The position numbers and the translations under genes were made by a program. Below are positions 35,443 to 44,515 of a stretch of 64,000 bases of DNA, one piece after another (within the stretch, counting starts at the first letter, position 1; every line of letters starts with the position of its first letter). The notes beneath the pieces are model-generated. The model saw only the letters and a program-made list of their open reading frames with translations, was not told where the DNA came from and searched no databases. Origin of the DNA: Kribbella solani (lineage in GTDB: Bacteria > Actinomycetota > Actinomycetes > Propionibacteriales > Kribbellaceae); assembly GCF_014205295.1 (NCBI RefSeq), contig NZ_JACHNF010000001.1, positions 992,001 through 1,056,000 of the forward strand, read 5' to 3'.

Positions 35443-36486
35443 TCAACTGCAGTCAGTAGCGGGTGGGTCGGCGGTCAGGAGGTCGGCTAGGCCCGTGGTG
35501 AGGGTGTGGGTGGGTTTCCAGGACAGGTCGGCGCGGAGGCTGGCCGACGAAGCGGTGATGTGGCGTACGTCGCCGAGACGGTACTGCCCGGTGATCACCG
35601 GCTCCGGTCCATTGTAGATTGTTGACAATCCGGCGGCGAGGTCGCCGATGGTGTGGATGCTGTCGGTGCCGACGTTGTAGACAATCGACGGCGGCTGATC
35701 GGGGAGCGCGGCGGTCGCGGCGGTGACCGCGGTGGCGACATCGTGGACGTGGATGAAATCCCGGCGCTGACGGCCGTCCTCGTACACGCGCGGCGCCGTG
35801 CCACGGTCGAGGGCCGACCGGAAGACCGATGCGACCCCGGCGTACGGCGTGTCCCGCGGCATCCCCGGCCCGTACACGTTGTGGAACCGGAGCGCCGTCA
35901 CCCGCCCGCCGGTCTCGCGGGCCCAGGCGGCGGCCAGGTGCTCGCCGTGCAGCTTCGTCGCGGCGTACGTGTTCCGTGGATCGAGTCGTGCATCCTCGGT
36001 GACCAGGCCGGGGGAGAGCGGCGCGCCGCAGTACGGGCAGGGTGGTTCGAACCGGCCGGCGTCCAGGTCCTCGGTACGGCGTGGCCCTGGCGCGACTTGT
36101 CCGTGGACGGCGCAGTCGTAGCGCCCTTCGCCGTACACGACCATCGAGCTGGCGTACACGAGCCGGCGAACCGATCCGAGGGACTTGAGCAGTACGGCCG
36201 TACCGAGACTGTTCGAGGAGACGTAGTCGTCGATGTCGTCGAGGTGTACCCCGAGCCCGACCTTCGCCGCCAGGTGGATGACGGTGTCGACCCGTTCGAC
36301 CGCGGCGGCGACCGTACTGGCATCGCGAACATCGCCGACAATCAGACCAGGCCGGGGCTCCGGCCGCCGCGCATGAACGTCAGCGCGAAACGAGTCGAGC
36401 ACGACCACCTCGTGGCCCTCAGCAACCAACTGCCGATGTACCTGCCGCCCGATGAACCCAGCGCCGCCGGTAACCAGAACCCTCAT
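35443..36486 (-). CDS. NAD-dependent epimerase/dehydratase (dTDP-rhamnose 4-epimerase-like)
   Basis: 347 residues. Extended SDR: VLVTGGAGFIGRQVHRQL, VIHLAAKVGLG, catalytic YAATK, FHNVYGPGMP and RRDFIHVHDVA. A PPCPYCGAPLSPGLVTEDARLDP insert before the active-site Tyr resembles the CPxCG segment seen in dTDP-L-rhamnose 4-epimerase-like enzymes. ATG overlaps the mtnP stop (ATGA), so both are in one operon. It likely supplies a nucleotide sugar to the nearby glycosyltransferases. Confidence 0.88.
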   Translation of the reverse strand: MRVLVTGGAGFIGRQVHRQLVAEGHEVVVLDSFRADVHARRPEPRPGLIVGDVRDASTVAAAVERVDTVIHLAAKVGLGVHLDDIDDYVSSNSLGTAVLLKSLGSVRRLVYASSMVVYGEGRYDCAVHGQVAPGPRRTEDLDAGRFEPPCPYCGAPLSPGLVTEDARLDPRNTYAATKLHGEHLAAAWARETGGRVTALRFHNVYGPGMPRDTPYAGVASVFRSALDRGTAPRVYEDGRQRRDFIHVHDVATAVTAATAALPDQPPSIVYNVGTDSIHTIGDLAAGLSTIYNGPEPVITGQYRLGDVRHITASSASLRADLSWKPTHTLTTGLADLLTADPPATDCS

Positions 36487-37268
36487 ACCGCGACCACCGG
36501 CTCTGCCGCGGCGGTGCCGTCCAGGGAGTGCCGGCAGCTGCAGTCGGCGTCGGGCAGCTGGGTGATAACGGCCTTCAGCAAGGTTTGCAGCCGTTCGATG
36601 CTGTCCGTGAACGCCGCGAAGACCTCCGCCTGGGTAACGCCGCTGCCGGTTTCGACGCCGGCGTCGTGGTCAGTGATGACGGCCACCGAGGTGTAACAAA
36701 GAGCGAGCTCGCGGGCGATCGCGGCCTCGGGTGCGCCGGTCATACCGACCACCGACCAGCCCTGCGCCGCATGCCAGCGCGACTCGGCCCGGGTCGAGAA
36801 CCGTGGTCCGTTGATCACCACCATGGTTCCTTCGGGTACGACGTTGCCGAAGGCAATCACCGTCGCCCGGCCGGCGGGGCAGTACGGGTCGGCGGCTGAG
36901 GTGTGAACGACCGGCGCACCGTCGTACACCGTGTGTGGTCGCCCCCAAGTGCGGTCCACGTACTGGTCCGGGACGACGAAGGTGCCTGGCGTGAGCTCGG
37001 GGCGGAGCGATCCGACCGCGCACGGGGCGAGCACCTGGCGTACGCCGAGCGCGCGCAGCGCCCAGAGGTTCGCCCGGTAGTTCACGCGGTGTGGCGGGAA
37101 CCGGTGGTCCGCGCCGTGCCGCGGGATGAACGCGACCTGCCGGCCACCGAGCTCCCCGACCACCGGGTGCTCGCTCGGTGGGCCGAACGGGGTGTCGATC
37201 GCGATCGTCTCCACGTCGGACAGGAACGAGTAGAAGCCGGACCCGCCGAGTACGCCGATATCAGCCAT
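36483..37268 (-). CDS. mtnP: S-methyl-5'-thioadenosine phosphorylase family
   Basis: 261 residues from ATG 37268. Motifs: IGVLGGSGFYSF, FIPRHGADHRFPPHRVNYRANLWAL, VINGPRFSTRAES, and GMTGAPEAAIARELALCYTSVAVITDHDAG. These are standard for MtnP, which phosphorolyses methylthioadenosine to adenine and methylthioribose 1-phosphate. It is coupled to a sugar-nucleotide epimerase. That pairing, near a SAM methyltransferase, may mean the enzyme handles a deoxyadenosine-type by-product instead, but this is speculation. Confidence 0.9.
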   Translation of the reverse strand: MADIGVLGGSGFYSFLSDVETIAIDTPFGPPSEHPVVGELGGRQVAFIPRHGADHRFPPHRVNYRANLWALRALGVRQVLAPCAVGSLRPELTPGTFVVPDQYVDRTWGRPHTVYDGAPVVHTSAADPYCPAGRATVIAFGNVVPEGTMVVINGPRFSTRAESRWHAAQGWSVVGMTGAPEAAIARELALCYTSVAVITDHDAGVETGSGVTQAEVFAAFTDSIERLQTLLKAVITQLPDADCSCRHSLDGTAAAEPVVAV

Positions 37269-37353
37269 GATCACGACGCTAGTGCCGGAGCCGGTGCCGG
37301 TAACCGGAACCGGCTGGACCGTCAGCGCTCCGTAAGGGTGATCGAATGGGTCC

Positions 37354-37848
37354 GTGGAGATCTCCTGGCTGCTGATCGCGATCGGCGCGGTGCTGCTGCT
37401 GTTCGGCGCGTACGCGAGCTGGACCGCCGGCCGGTTGGACCGGTTGCATGCGCGGGTGGACCTCGCCCGCGCCACGCTGGAGAAGGAGCTGGCTCAGCGG
37501 TCTGCGCTGGCGGCTGAGGTGGCTGGTGCCGCGGTACTTGACCCGGCGTCGGCGTTGTTGCTGCTGGACGCCGCGCATCACGCGCGGGCCGCGTCACTCG
37601 CCGCGATGGAGGTACGTGAGCAGGCCGAGTCGGCGCTCACTCGCGCGATCCATGCCGTCGGCACCGATACCGAGCCGTGGGCCGGTGAGCTGAACCTGGC
37701 GATGCGGCGCGTGCAGTTGGCCAGGCGCTTTCACAACGATGTGGTCGTGTCGACCCGAGACCTGCGTCATCGCCGGCTGGTCACGTGGTTCCGGTTGGCA
37801 GGGCGGGCTCCCATGCCAACCACCATCGAACTCGAAGACGGCAGCTGA
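37354..37848 (+). CDS. Conserved small membrane protein, LemA-like in outline
   Basis: 164 residues from GTG 37354. One N-terminal helix ISWLLIAIGAVLLLFGAYASWTA, then a helical region with RLHARVDLARATLEKELAQRSALAAEVA, reminiscent of LemA coiled regions, and VQLARRFHNDVVVSTRDLRHRRLVTWFRLAG. The second part, with RFHNDVV, also recalls LemA's LxARRFYNdxV pattern. It likely faces the outside or the cytoplasm as an anchored helical bundle. Function unknown. Confidence 0.75.
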   Translation: MEISWLLIAIGAVLLLFGAYASWTAGRLDRLHARVDLARATLEKELAQRSALAAEVAGAAVLDPASALLLLDAAHHARAASLAAMEVREQAESALTRAIHAVGTDTEPWAGELNLAMRRVQLARRFHNDVVVSTRDLRHRRLVTWFRLAGRAPMPTTIELEDGS

Positions 37849-37929
37849 CCGCGCGCTTCAGCCGGCGGTGAGTGTGACGGCGATTGACCGCGTGCTTAAG
37901 GCGGTGGTGAGTGTGACGGCAGCTGAACC
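37835..37929. repeat. 39-bp tandem repeat, ~2.4 copies, spanning a stop codon
   Basis: Units at 37835-37873 and 37874-37912, then a partial copy to 37929. All carry GACGGC followed by TTGACCGCG or CTGACCGCG; the full units end in GGTGAGT. The array begins within the last codons of the membrane protein gene and ends exactly at the stop of the convergent P-type ATPase gene. Confidence 0.8.
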
Positions 37930-40268
37930 TACGAATGGGTTGGCCGGAGGCGTGCGCTGACGGCGCGGACGATTTCGATCAGCAGGATGCCGATGGTGCC
38001 CATTGCCAGGCCGCCGAGGACTCGGTGGGTGCTGACCTCCAGCAGGAAGATGCCGTGGCCGAGCGGCGGTACGAGGACCGCGATCGCCGCCAACGCAGCC
38101 ATCGTCGCGACCAGCCCCGTCTTCCACAGGTTGAACGGCCGAGCCTGGATCGACAGCGTCCACAGTGACACGACAAGCACGACGACGGTTGTCACCGTAC
38201 GCGCCTCGGCCACGCTCGCGCCGCTGTCGAACACCCGCACCAACCGGTACCCGGCGAACGCGCAGATCGCGGTCACCACGCCGACCGGAACCGCGAACCG
38301 CAACACCCGTCCGAGGAACCCGGGCACGTACCGCTGTTTGTTGGGCGCGATCGCCAGGAAGAATGCCGGGATACCGATCGTCAGGTTGGAGATCAGCGTC
38401 AACTGGATCGGCGCCAGTGGGTACGCGACGAAGGTGGTGGCGGTGATCACCGTCAGCAGCAGCGAGTACACGTTCTTCACCAGGAACAGACTCGCCGCGC
38501 GCTCGATGTTCGCGATCACCCGGCGGCCCTCGGCGACCACGTCCGGCAGGTGCCGGAACTGCCCGTCCAGCAGCACCAGCTGCGCCACCGCGCGGGTCGC
38601 CGCCGAACCGTTGCCCATCGCAACCCCGATGTCGGCGTCCTTCAACGCGAGCGCGTCGTTCACGCCGTCACCGGTCATCGCCACCACATGCCCGCGACGC
38701 TGCAACGCCGCGACCATCGCCCGCTTCTGATGCGGACTGACCCGCCCGAACGCCGACGACCGATCCAGTACGTCGGCCAGCTCGTCAAGATCCTCAGGCA
38801 GCGTACGGGCATCGACGGCATCGTCCGCGCCGTGCACGCCCGGTACGCCGACCGCCGCGGCAACAGCACCGACGGTACGAGGGTTGTCGCCCGAGATCAC
38901 CTTCAGCTCGACACCCTGCTCGGTGAAGTACTGCATCGTCGGCGCCGCGTCGTCGCGGATCCGCTCGGCCAGTACTACCAGCGTGACCGGTACGAGCTGC
39001 TCCGGCAGTTCATCTCCCTCGCGCACCGAGCCCCGCGCCAGTACCAGCACCCGGCGCCCTTGCGAAGCGATCTCGTCGGCTTGTGCGCGCGCATCCGCGG
39101 TGGCTGCGTCGTCCGTACGCGTCAAGACCATCTCGGGCGCGCCCAGCACCCACGTGTCGGTCGCGGTGGTCACGGACTGCCATTTGCGCGCCGACGAGAA
39201 CGGTACGCGGGCGAGCGCGGTCAGCGTGGTGGAGGCGTACGACTCGGCGATCGCCTGCCCGGTAGCGTTCGGCCGATCGCTCACCGCGGCCAAGGCCAGC
39301 GCCTGCTCGGTCCGGTCGTCCGCCGCGAGCGGTACGAGTCGGTCGAGCACGATCTCACCGCTGGTCAGCGTGCCGGTCTTGTCCAGGCACACCACGTCCA
39401 CGCGAGCGAGTCCCTCAACCGCCGGCAGCTCCTGGACGAGCGTCTTGCGACGGGCCAGCGTGATGATCGCCAGCATGAACGCCAGTGACGTCAGCAGGAC
39501 CAGACCCTCGGGAATCATGCCGACCAGCCCGGCGACCGTACCGGTGACAGCCTCCTGCCAGGTCTTGTTGTCCTTGCTGCGGAACTGTGCCCACAGCAGT
39601 AACGGCCCGACCACCAGCAGGATCAGCGAGATCCGCCGCAGTAGCAGCGTCGTGCCGGCGACCAGCTCGGACCGGGTGACCTGGTACTTGCGCGCCTCGG
39701 ACGCGAGCTTGGCGGCGTACGTCTCCGCACCAACTGACGTCGCAGTGAAGTCACCCTCGCCGGCGACCACGATCGCACCGGATCGCACCTCGTCACCGGG
39801 GCGCTTGTGCACCGGATCGGACTCGCCGGTCAGCAGCGACTCGTCCAGCTCCAGCCCTTCGGACCGCAGCACCGGTCCGTCCGCCGGCACCTGGTCGCCA
39901 CTGCCGATCCGGACCAGGTCGTCCTGGACGACATCGGCGATGCCGACCTCGCTGACCTCGCCGTCGCGTACCACGCGGACATGCGTGACGTTCAGCAGCG
40001 CCAGCCGGTCCAGTGTCCGCTTGGCCCGGACCTCCTGGAAGATGCCGATCCCGGAGTTCGTCAGGATGACCAGACCGAACAGTGCGTTCTGCCAGCTGCC
40101 GGTGGCGATGACGGCGACCAGCAACGTACCCAGCAGGCCGTTGAAGAAGGTGAACACGTTCGCCCGGACGATCTGCCCGAACGTACGGCTCGTGCGTACC
40201 TGGATCGCGTTCGTCCTTCCGGCCGCGACCCGCTCCGCCACTTCCGCGGCGCTCAGCCCACGACCCAT
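37929..40268 (-). CDS. ctpE: Cation-transporting P-type ATPase, CtpE-like
   Basis: 779 residues from ATG 40268 with GAGGAGG upstream. The actuator has LTGES near residue 147. The phosphorylation motif DKTGTLT lies near residue 296, preceded by the M4 helix GMIPEGLVLLTSL, which has a calcium-pump-like PEGL. The hinge MTGDGVNDALALKDADIGVAMG is intact. Four further helices form the C-terminus. No N-terminal metal-binding domain is present. The pattern matches mycobacterial CtpE, reported as a calcium importer, so the symbol is a family assignment. Confidence 0.88.
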   Translation of the reverse strand: MGRGLSAAEVAERVAAGRTNAIQVRTSRTFGQIVRANVFTFFNGLLGTLLVAVIATGSWQNALFGLVILTNSGIGIFQEVRAKRTLDRLALLNVTHVRVVRDGEVSEVGIADVVQDDLVRIGSGDQVPADGPVLRSEGLELDESLLTGESDPVHKRPGDEVRSGAIVVAGEGDFTATSVGAETYAAKLASEARKYQVTRSELVAGTTLLLRRISLILLVVGPLLLWAQFRSKDNKTWQEAVTGTVAGLVGMIPEGLVLLTSLAFMLAIITLARRKTLVQELPAVEGLARVDVVCLDKTGTLTSGEIVLDRLVPLAADDRTEQALALAAVSDRPNATGQAIAESYASTTLTALARVPFSSARKWQSVTTATDTWVLGAPEMVLTRTDDAATADARAQADEIASQGRRVLVLARGSVREGDELPEQLVPVTLVVLAERIRDDAAPTMQYFTEQGVELKVISGDNPRTVGAVAAAVGVPGVHGADDAVDARTLPEDLDELADVLDRSSAFGRVSPHQKRAMVAALQRRGHVVAMTGDGVNDALALKDADIGVAMGNGSAATRAVAQLVLLDGQFRHLPDVVAEGRRVIANIERAASLFLVKNVYSLLLTVITATTFVAYPLAPIQLTLISNLTIGIPAFFLAIAPNKQRYVPGFLGRVLRFAVPVGVVTAICAFAGYRLVRVFDSGASVAEARTVTTVVVLVVSLWTLSIQARPFNLWKTGLVATMAALAAIAVLVPPLGHGIFLLEVSTHRVLGGLAMGTIGILLIEIVRAVSARLRPTHS

Positions 40269-40343
40269 CAGACGTCCTCCTCGGTAGCGGGGGCGGGCGC
40301 GCACCACAGTACCGGGGTGACCGTGGCGGACGCCGGATTTGAG

Positions 40344-41999
40344 CTACTTGGCGTCGGCGTAGGTTTGCACGGTTGCCGTGGTGAAAGCGAAGTTGGTGGG
40401 GGTCGAGCCGAAGGTGAGCGTGCCGGCCAGATTGCCGGCTTGCTGGATGGCAGCTGTAACTTCCTCAGCTTCGCCGGCGGGGCAGTGGACGATCACCTCG
40501 TCGTGCTGGAAGAAGACCAGCTCGGCGGTGAGACCAGCCAGCGCCTGCCGGAGCGCGGCGAGCATCAGCAGCGCCCAGTCCGCGGCGGAGCCCTGGACGA
40601 CGAAGTTGCGGGTGAAGCGACCCCGGGCGCGGGCGTGCCGCGGGTCCGTCGGCGGGACCTCCGTGTCCGGGTCGTCCAGCAGCACATCGTCCAGCCGGTG
40701 GCCGGCCGGCGGGCAGGTGCGGCCCAGGTAGGTACGGACCAAGCGGCCGTCTTCGCCGGCGCGCGCGGCGGCGTCCACGTACTCGACTGCTGTGGGGAAC
40801 CGTTTGCGCAGCATCGCGAGGTTCTTCAGGCCATCGCCCGACGTCTGCCCGTAGATCGCCCCGAGAACGGCGAGTTTCGCCTGCGCCCGGTCCCCGGAGA
40901 ACGCCCGGTCGGACACCGACTTGTAGAGGTCGCCAGGATCGCTCGCGACCTCCATGAGGGCGCGATCCCGGGAGATCGCGGCCAGGATCCGCGGCTCGAG
41001 CTGGGACGCGTCCGCGACGACCAGCCGCCAGCCGGGGTCGGCGACGACGGCACGCCGGATCACCTTCGGGATCTGCAGACCGCCACCACCGTTGGTGATC
41101 CAGCGCCCGGACACCGTCCCGCCCGGCACGAACCCCGGCCGGAACCGCCCGTCGCGGACCCAGTCGTTCAGCCAGCTCCACCCGTTCGCGGTGTAGATCC
41201 GGTACAGCTTCTTGTACTCCAGCAGCGGCGCGACCGCCGGATGGCCGAGATGTTCGAGCTCCCATTTCCGCGTCGACTTCACCTGGAACCCGGCCTGCTT
41301 GAACGCCTTCAGCACATCGGCCGGCAGCTCCGGCCGGACCCGATGCCCGAAGGCCGCGGAGATCTCGTCGGCCAGCTCGGTCAGCCGGCGCGGCTCGCCG
41401 GTACCGGCGAAGCGTTCGCCGAGCAGTTCGCTCAGTACGGCCCGGTGCTCGTCGGCGCTCCACGGCAGCCCGGCCAGATCCATCTCGGCGGCAATCAGCA
41501 TCGCCGACGATTCCGATGCCGTGAGCAACCGCATCCGGTCCGGGTACTCGGTGGTGGTGTGCCGCTTCAGCTGATCCGCGTACACCCGGAGGAGCGCTTC
41601 GAACGGGATCGGCTCGGTCGGGAGGTCGAAGAGCGACGACTGATCGCCTGGTACGACAGCGCGGAGCGGGGGATCGGCCGGTACCGGAGCGCCGGTGAGC
41701 CGGGCCCACGCCGCGGCGGCCGATCGCGGCTGGCCGAGCCGGCCGGCATGACCGAGCAGCAGGCCCTCGGTGTTCTCGATGTCGTAACAGCGCTCGACCC
41801 GAACCCCCGCGGCGAGCAACCGCGGGTACACCTCAGCCGTCGACCGCCACACCCACCGCGTCACCGACGGCCGCGACGCCACCGCCGCCACCAGATCCAC
41901 CTCGTGCCGAACCTCGCCCACGGGCTCCCCATCCGCCCGCAACCCCACCAGCACCGCGCCCCGACCGCCCTCCGGCGCGATCCCCCACCTCTCATCCAC
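40344..41999 (-). CDS. Bifunctional 3'-5' exonuclease/family A DNA polymerase
   Basis: About 551 residues from GTG 41999. The C-terminal part has Pol I motif A VVADASQLEPRILAAIS, motif B QAKLAVLGAIYGQ and motif C FFQHDEVIVHC. The N-terminal ~200 residues resemble a degenerate 3'-5' exonuclease; I do not see a full DEDD set. The 5'-nuclease domain of PolA is absent. Such proteins occur as a second PolA-like enzyme in many actinobacteria and probably act in repair. Divergent from the pdxR-like gene. Confidence 0.88.
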   Translation of the reverse strand: MDERWGIAPEGGRGAVLVGLRADGEPVGEVRHEVDLVAAVASRPSVTRWVWRSTAEVYPRLLAAGVRVERCYDIENTEGLLLGHAGRLGQPRSAAAAWARLTGAPVPADPPLRAVVPGDQSSLFDLPTEPIPFEALLRVYADQLKRHTTTEYPDRMRLLTASESSAMLIAAEMDLAGLPWSADEHRAVLSELLGERFAGTGEPRRLTELADEISAAFGHRVRPELPADVLKAFKQAGFQVKSTRKWELEHLGHPAVAPLLEYKKLYRIYTANGWSWLNDWVRDGRFRPGFVPGGTVSGRWITNGGGGLQIPKVIRRAVVADPGWRLVVADASQLEPRILAAISRDRALMEVASDPGDLYKSVSDRAFSGDRAQAKLAVLGAIYGQTSGDGLKNLAMLRKRFPTAVEYVDAAARAGEDGRLVRTYLGRTCPPAGHRLDDVLLDDPDTEVPPTDPRHARARGRFTRNFVVQGSAADWALLMLAALRQALAGLTAELVFFQHDEVIVHCPAGEAEEVTAAIQQAGNLAGTLTFGSTPTNFAFTTATVQTYADAK

Positions 42000-42033
42000 C
42001 CCCCGATCCTCACACCCGCCCCCGACACTTTGA

Positions 42034-42078
42034 GAACCCACCGCGCGTTTTCGCTGCCGGAAAGTGCGTGGTGGGTTC
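42034..42078. promoter_or_regulatory. Inverted repeat between the polymerase and pdxR-like genes
   Basis: GAACCCACC at 42034-42042 pairs perfectly with GGTGGGTTC at 42070-42078, around a 27-nt loop with further partial pairing (CGCGC/GTGCG). It lies in the divergent promoter region, 41 bp upstream of the pdxR-like start. It may be an operator, a stem in a leader transcript, or a small palindromic repeat element. Confidence 0.45.
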
Positions 42079-42119
42079 CCAGAGTCGGGTTGTAAGGCCA
42101 GTTGTGGCACGCTGGACTT

Positions 42120-43475
42120 ATGTGGCGGGTGGGGGATTTGGATGCGATGGACGGGACGAAGACTGAGCAGGTCGAGGGGCTCGTCCTGCGGCGGATCGAG
42201 CGCGGCGAGCTGTCGATCGGTTCGCGGCTGCCCTCCGAGCGCGTACTGGCGGAGCGGCTTGGGGTGAGCCGGGTCACCGTGGTCCGCGCACTGGAGAACC
42301 TGCGCCGAGACGGCGTACTGGAGACCAAACGCGGTTCCGGAACTGTCGTACGCCCACTGGACCGCCTACTCGACCCGGTCGCGCCGGTGTCCACTGTCAC
42401 GGCAGGGGACCAACCGGTGCTCGACCTGCGGTTCGCCACGACCGCTGCACCACATGACGTGGCTGAGGCAGCCGTGCAGATCATCGAGGACGGACTGCCG
42501 CAGGCAATGGGTGGCGACGGACCGCCACCGGGTGGCTCGCAAGAGCTACGGGTAGCACTGGCGGAGCGCCTGACCCAGGAGGGCGTACCGACTGAACCGA
42601 GTCAGCTGACGCTCACTGTCGGCGCAGCAGCCGGTCTGAACGCAGCGCTGGCCGGGCTGGACCTCGGGCCGGGCGTAGCGATCACCGAAAGCCCTACGTA
42701 CCCGGCTGCCTTCGATCTGTTGCGTAAGCACCGGCTGGACGTTGCCGGTTGGCCGGCGGGTGTCTGGGACACCGACCAGCTCGCCCACCTGTGCAGACGG
42801 CACCGGCCGAAGGTCATCTATCTCCAGGCGGACAACCACAACCCCACTGGCCTCAGCCTGCCCGCAGATCGGCGTACGGCAGTAGTGGAGATCGCCCGAC
42901 GCTACGGCGCTGCACTGATCAGCGACGAGACCATGCGGCCACTCTGGTTGGCGAGTGGGAAACAGGCCGAGCCACTCAGCCGGTACCCACGGACTGTCAG
43001 TGTCGGCTCGCTGTCCAAGACAGTGTGGGGCGGACTACGGGTCGGATGGGTACGAACCGGCAAGCAGCTGAGGCGGCGCATCAACACGGCCGCACAGCTC
43101 AGCGTGGCCTCACCAAGTGCGCTGGATGACCTGCTGGCACAGGCGATCATTCCAAAGCTCGACAAGGTCATCAGCCGGCGGCGTACGCGACTGCGCACCA
43201 ATCTGAACGCGCTGGAGACAGGGCTCAAGTCACTCGATGGTGTGGTGTGGCCAACGCCTACAGGTGGCATGACGCTCTGGCTGGAGCTCACCGAGACCAG
43301 AGCACGGCGCGTACTGGAAGCTGCCCGTGAACAAGGGCTGCTGCTCGGTGCGGGCGACCTGTTCACGCCGGACGCGACCGACCGTCGGCACATCCGGATC
43401 CCGTTCACCGCGCCGCCGGCCACGCTCCGGATGGTGGTCGCCCGGCTGGGTACGGCGATCAGTCAGTCCACTTGA
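42120..43475 (+). CDS. pdxR: MocR/PdxR-type regulator (GntR winged helix plus aminotransferase fold)
   Basis: 451 residues from ATG 42120; ATG 42147 is possible. GntR domain: LVLRRIERGELSIGSRLPSERVLAERLGVSRVTVVRALENLRRDGVLETKRGSGTVV. Aminotransferase class I fold with PLP-lysine in SVGSLSKTVWGGLRVGW, and NHNPTG. MocR proteins sense PLP by binding it at that lysine. It lies 75 bp upstream of pdxS in the same direction, which supports the PdxR role of controlling vitamin B6 synthesis. Confidence 0.85.
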   Translation: MWRVGDLDAMDGTKTEQVEGLVLRRIERGELSIGSRLPSERVLAERLGVSRVTVVRALENLRRDGVLETKRGSGTVVRPLDRLLDPVAPVSTVTAGDQPVLDLRFATTAAPHDVAEAAVQIIEDGLPQAMGGDGPPPGGSQELRVALAERLTQEGVPTEPSQLTLTVGAAAGLNAALAGLDLGPGVAITESPTYPAAFDLLRKHRLDVAGWPAGVWDTDQLAHLCRRHRPKVIYLQADNHNPTGLSLPADRRTAVVEIARRYGAALISDETMRPLWLASGKQAEPLSRYPRTVSVGSLSKTVWGGLRVGWVRTGKQLRRRINTAAQLSVASPSALDDLLAQAIIPKLDKVISRRRTRLRTNLNALETGLKSLDGVVWPTPTGGMTLWLELTETRARRVLEAAREQGLLLGAGDLFTPDATDRRHIRIPFTAPPATLRMVVARLGTAISQST

Positions 43476-43490
43476 TCCAGAGTGGACTGA
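43463..43490. promoter_or_regulatory. Candidate PdxR operator upstream of pdxS
   Basis: Perfect inverted repeat TCAGTCCACT (43463-43472) and AGTGGACTGA (43481-43490) with an 8-bp spacer. It straddles the pdxR-like stop codon and sits 60 bp before the pdxS start. The half-site AGTGGACTGA resembles the AAAGTGG-CTA type motif I recall for Corynebacterium PdxR. A hairpin terminator is less likely because no T-run follows. Confidence 0.55.
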
Positions 43491-43550
43491 AGATAGCTGC
43501 TGAGAAGCTCCTAACCTGGATGTGAGGACAGACCAGCAGAAGGAGTCGCA

Positions 43551-44453
43551 GTGACCGAGAACCAGAGCCCGCCCGAGACCGGTACCGCGAAGGTCAAGCG
43601 CGGGATGGCGGAGATGCTCAAGGGCGGCGTGATCATGGACGTCGTCACCGCCGAGCAGGCGAAGATCGCCGAGGACGCCGGCGCGGTCGCGGTGATGGCG
43701 CTGGAGCGGGTGCCGGCCGACATCCGGGCCCAGGGCGGCGTCTCCCGGATGAGCGACCCGGACATGATCGACAGCATCATCGGCGCGGTCTCGATCCCGG
43801 TGATGGCCAAGGCCCGGATCGGTCACTTCGTCGAGGCGCAGGTGCTGCAGAGCCTCGGGGTCGACTACATCGACGAGTCCGAGGTGCTCACCCCGGCCGA
43901 CTACGCGAACCACATCGACAAGTGGCAGTTCACCGTGCCGTTCGTCTGCGGCGCGACCAACCTCGGCGAGGCGCTGCGCCGGATCACCGAGGGCGCGGCG
44001 ATGATCCGCTCCAAGGGCGAGGCCGGTACCGGTGACGTGTCGAACGCGACCACCCACATGCGCCAGATCCGCCAGGAGCTCCGCAAGCTGCAGAACCTGC
44101 CGGAGGACGAGCTGTACGTCGCGGCCAAGGAACTGCAGGCCCCGTACGAGCTGGTCAAGGAGGTCGCCGCGCTCGGCAAGCTCCCGGTCGTCCTCTTCAC
44201 CGCCGGCGGCATCGCCACCCCGGCCGACGCCGCGATGATGATGCAGCTCGGCGCCGAGGGCGTCTTCGTCGGCTCCGGCATCTTCAAGTCCGGCAACCCG
44301 GCCCAGCGCGCCGAGGCCATCGTCAAGGCCACCACCTTCCACGACGACCCCGACGTCATCGCCAAGGTCTCCCGCGGCCTGGGCGAGGCAATGGTCGGCA
44401 TCAACGTCGACGAGATTCCGCAGCCGCATCGGCTGGCTGAGCGGGGCTGGTAG
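43551..44453 (+). CDS. pdxS: Pyridoxal 5'-phosphate synthase subunit PdxS
   Basis: 300 residues from GTG 43551 with AAGGAG upstream. Highly conserved family: [55 protein letters not shown], catalytic lysines in [10 protein letters not shown] and [11 protein letters not shown], and [35 protein letters not shown]. It makes PLP from ribose 5-phosphate, glyceraldehyde 3-phosphate and ammonia supplied by PdxT. No pdxT follows; a terminator does, so the glutaminase must be encoded elsewhere. Confidence 0.98.
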   Translation: MTENQSPPETGTAKVKRGMAEMLKGGVIMDVVTAEQAKIAEDAGAVAVMALERVPADIRAQGGVSRMSDPDMIDSIIGAVSIPVMAKARIGHFVEAQVLQSLGVDYIDESEVLTPADYANHIDKWQFTVPFVCGATNLGEALRRITEGAAMIRSKGEAGTGDVSNATTHMRQIRQELRKLQNLPEDELYVAAKELQAPYELVKEVAALGKLPVVLFTAGGIATPADAAMMMQLGAEGVFVGSGIFKSGNPAQRAEAIVKATTFHDDPDVIAKVSRGLGEAMVGINVDEIPQPHRLAERGW

Positions 44454-44478
44454 GTGGCGCGGCGCCGCTGAAGGTGTT

Positions 44479-44515
44479 GGCACTGCCCCAGGAGTTCCTG
44501 GGGCAGTGCCTTGTT
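44479..44515 (+). terminator. Strong intrinsic terminator after pdxS
   Basis: GGCACTGCCCCAGGA (44479-44493) pairs with TCCTGGGGCAGTGCC (44496-44510), followed by TTGTTT. A 15-bp perfect stem lies 25 bp after the pdxS stop. It touches the stop of the convergent sigma-factor gene, so it may serve both directions. Confidence 0.92.

Noticed and set aside
43491..43550. Riboswitch in the pdxS leader
   Set aside because: The leader is too short and shows no conserved fold; the inverted repeat is better explained as a protein site.
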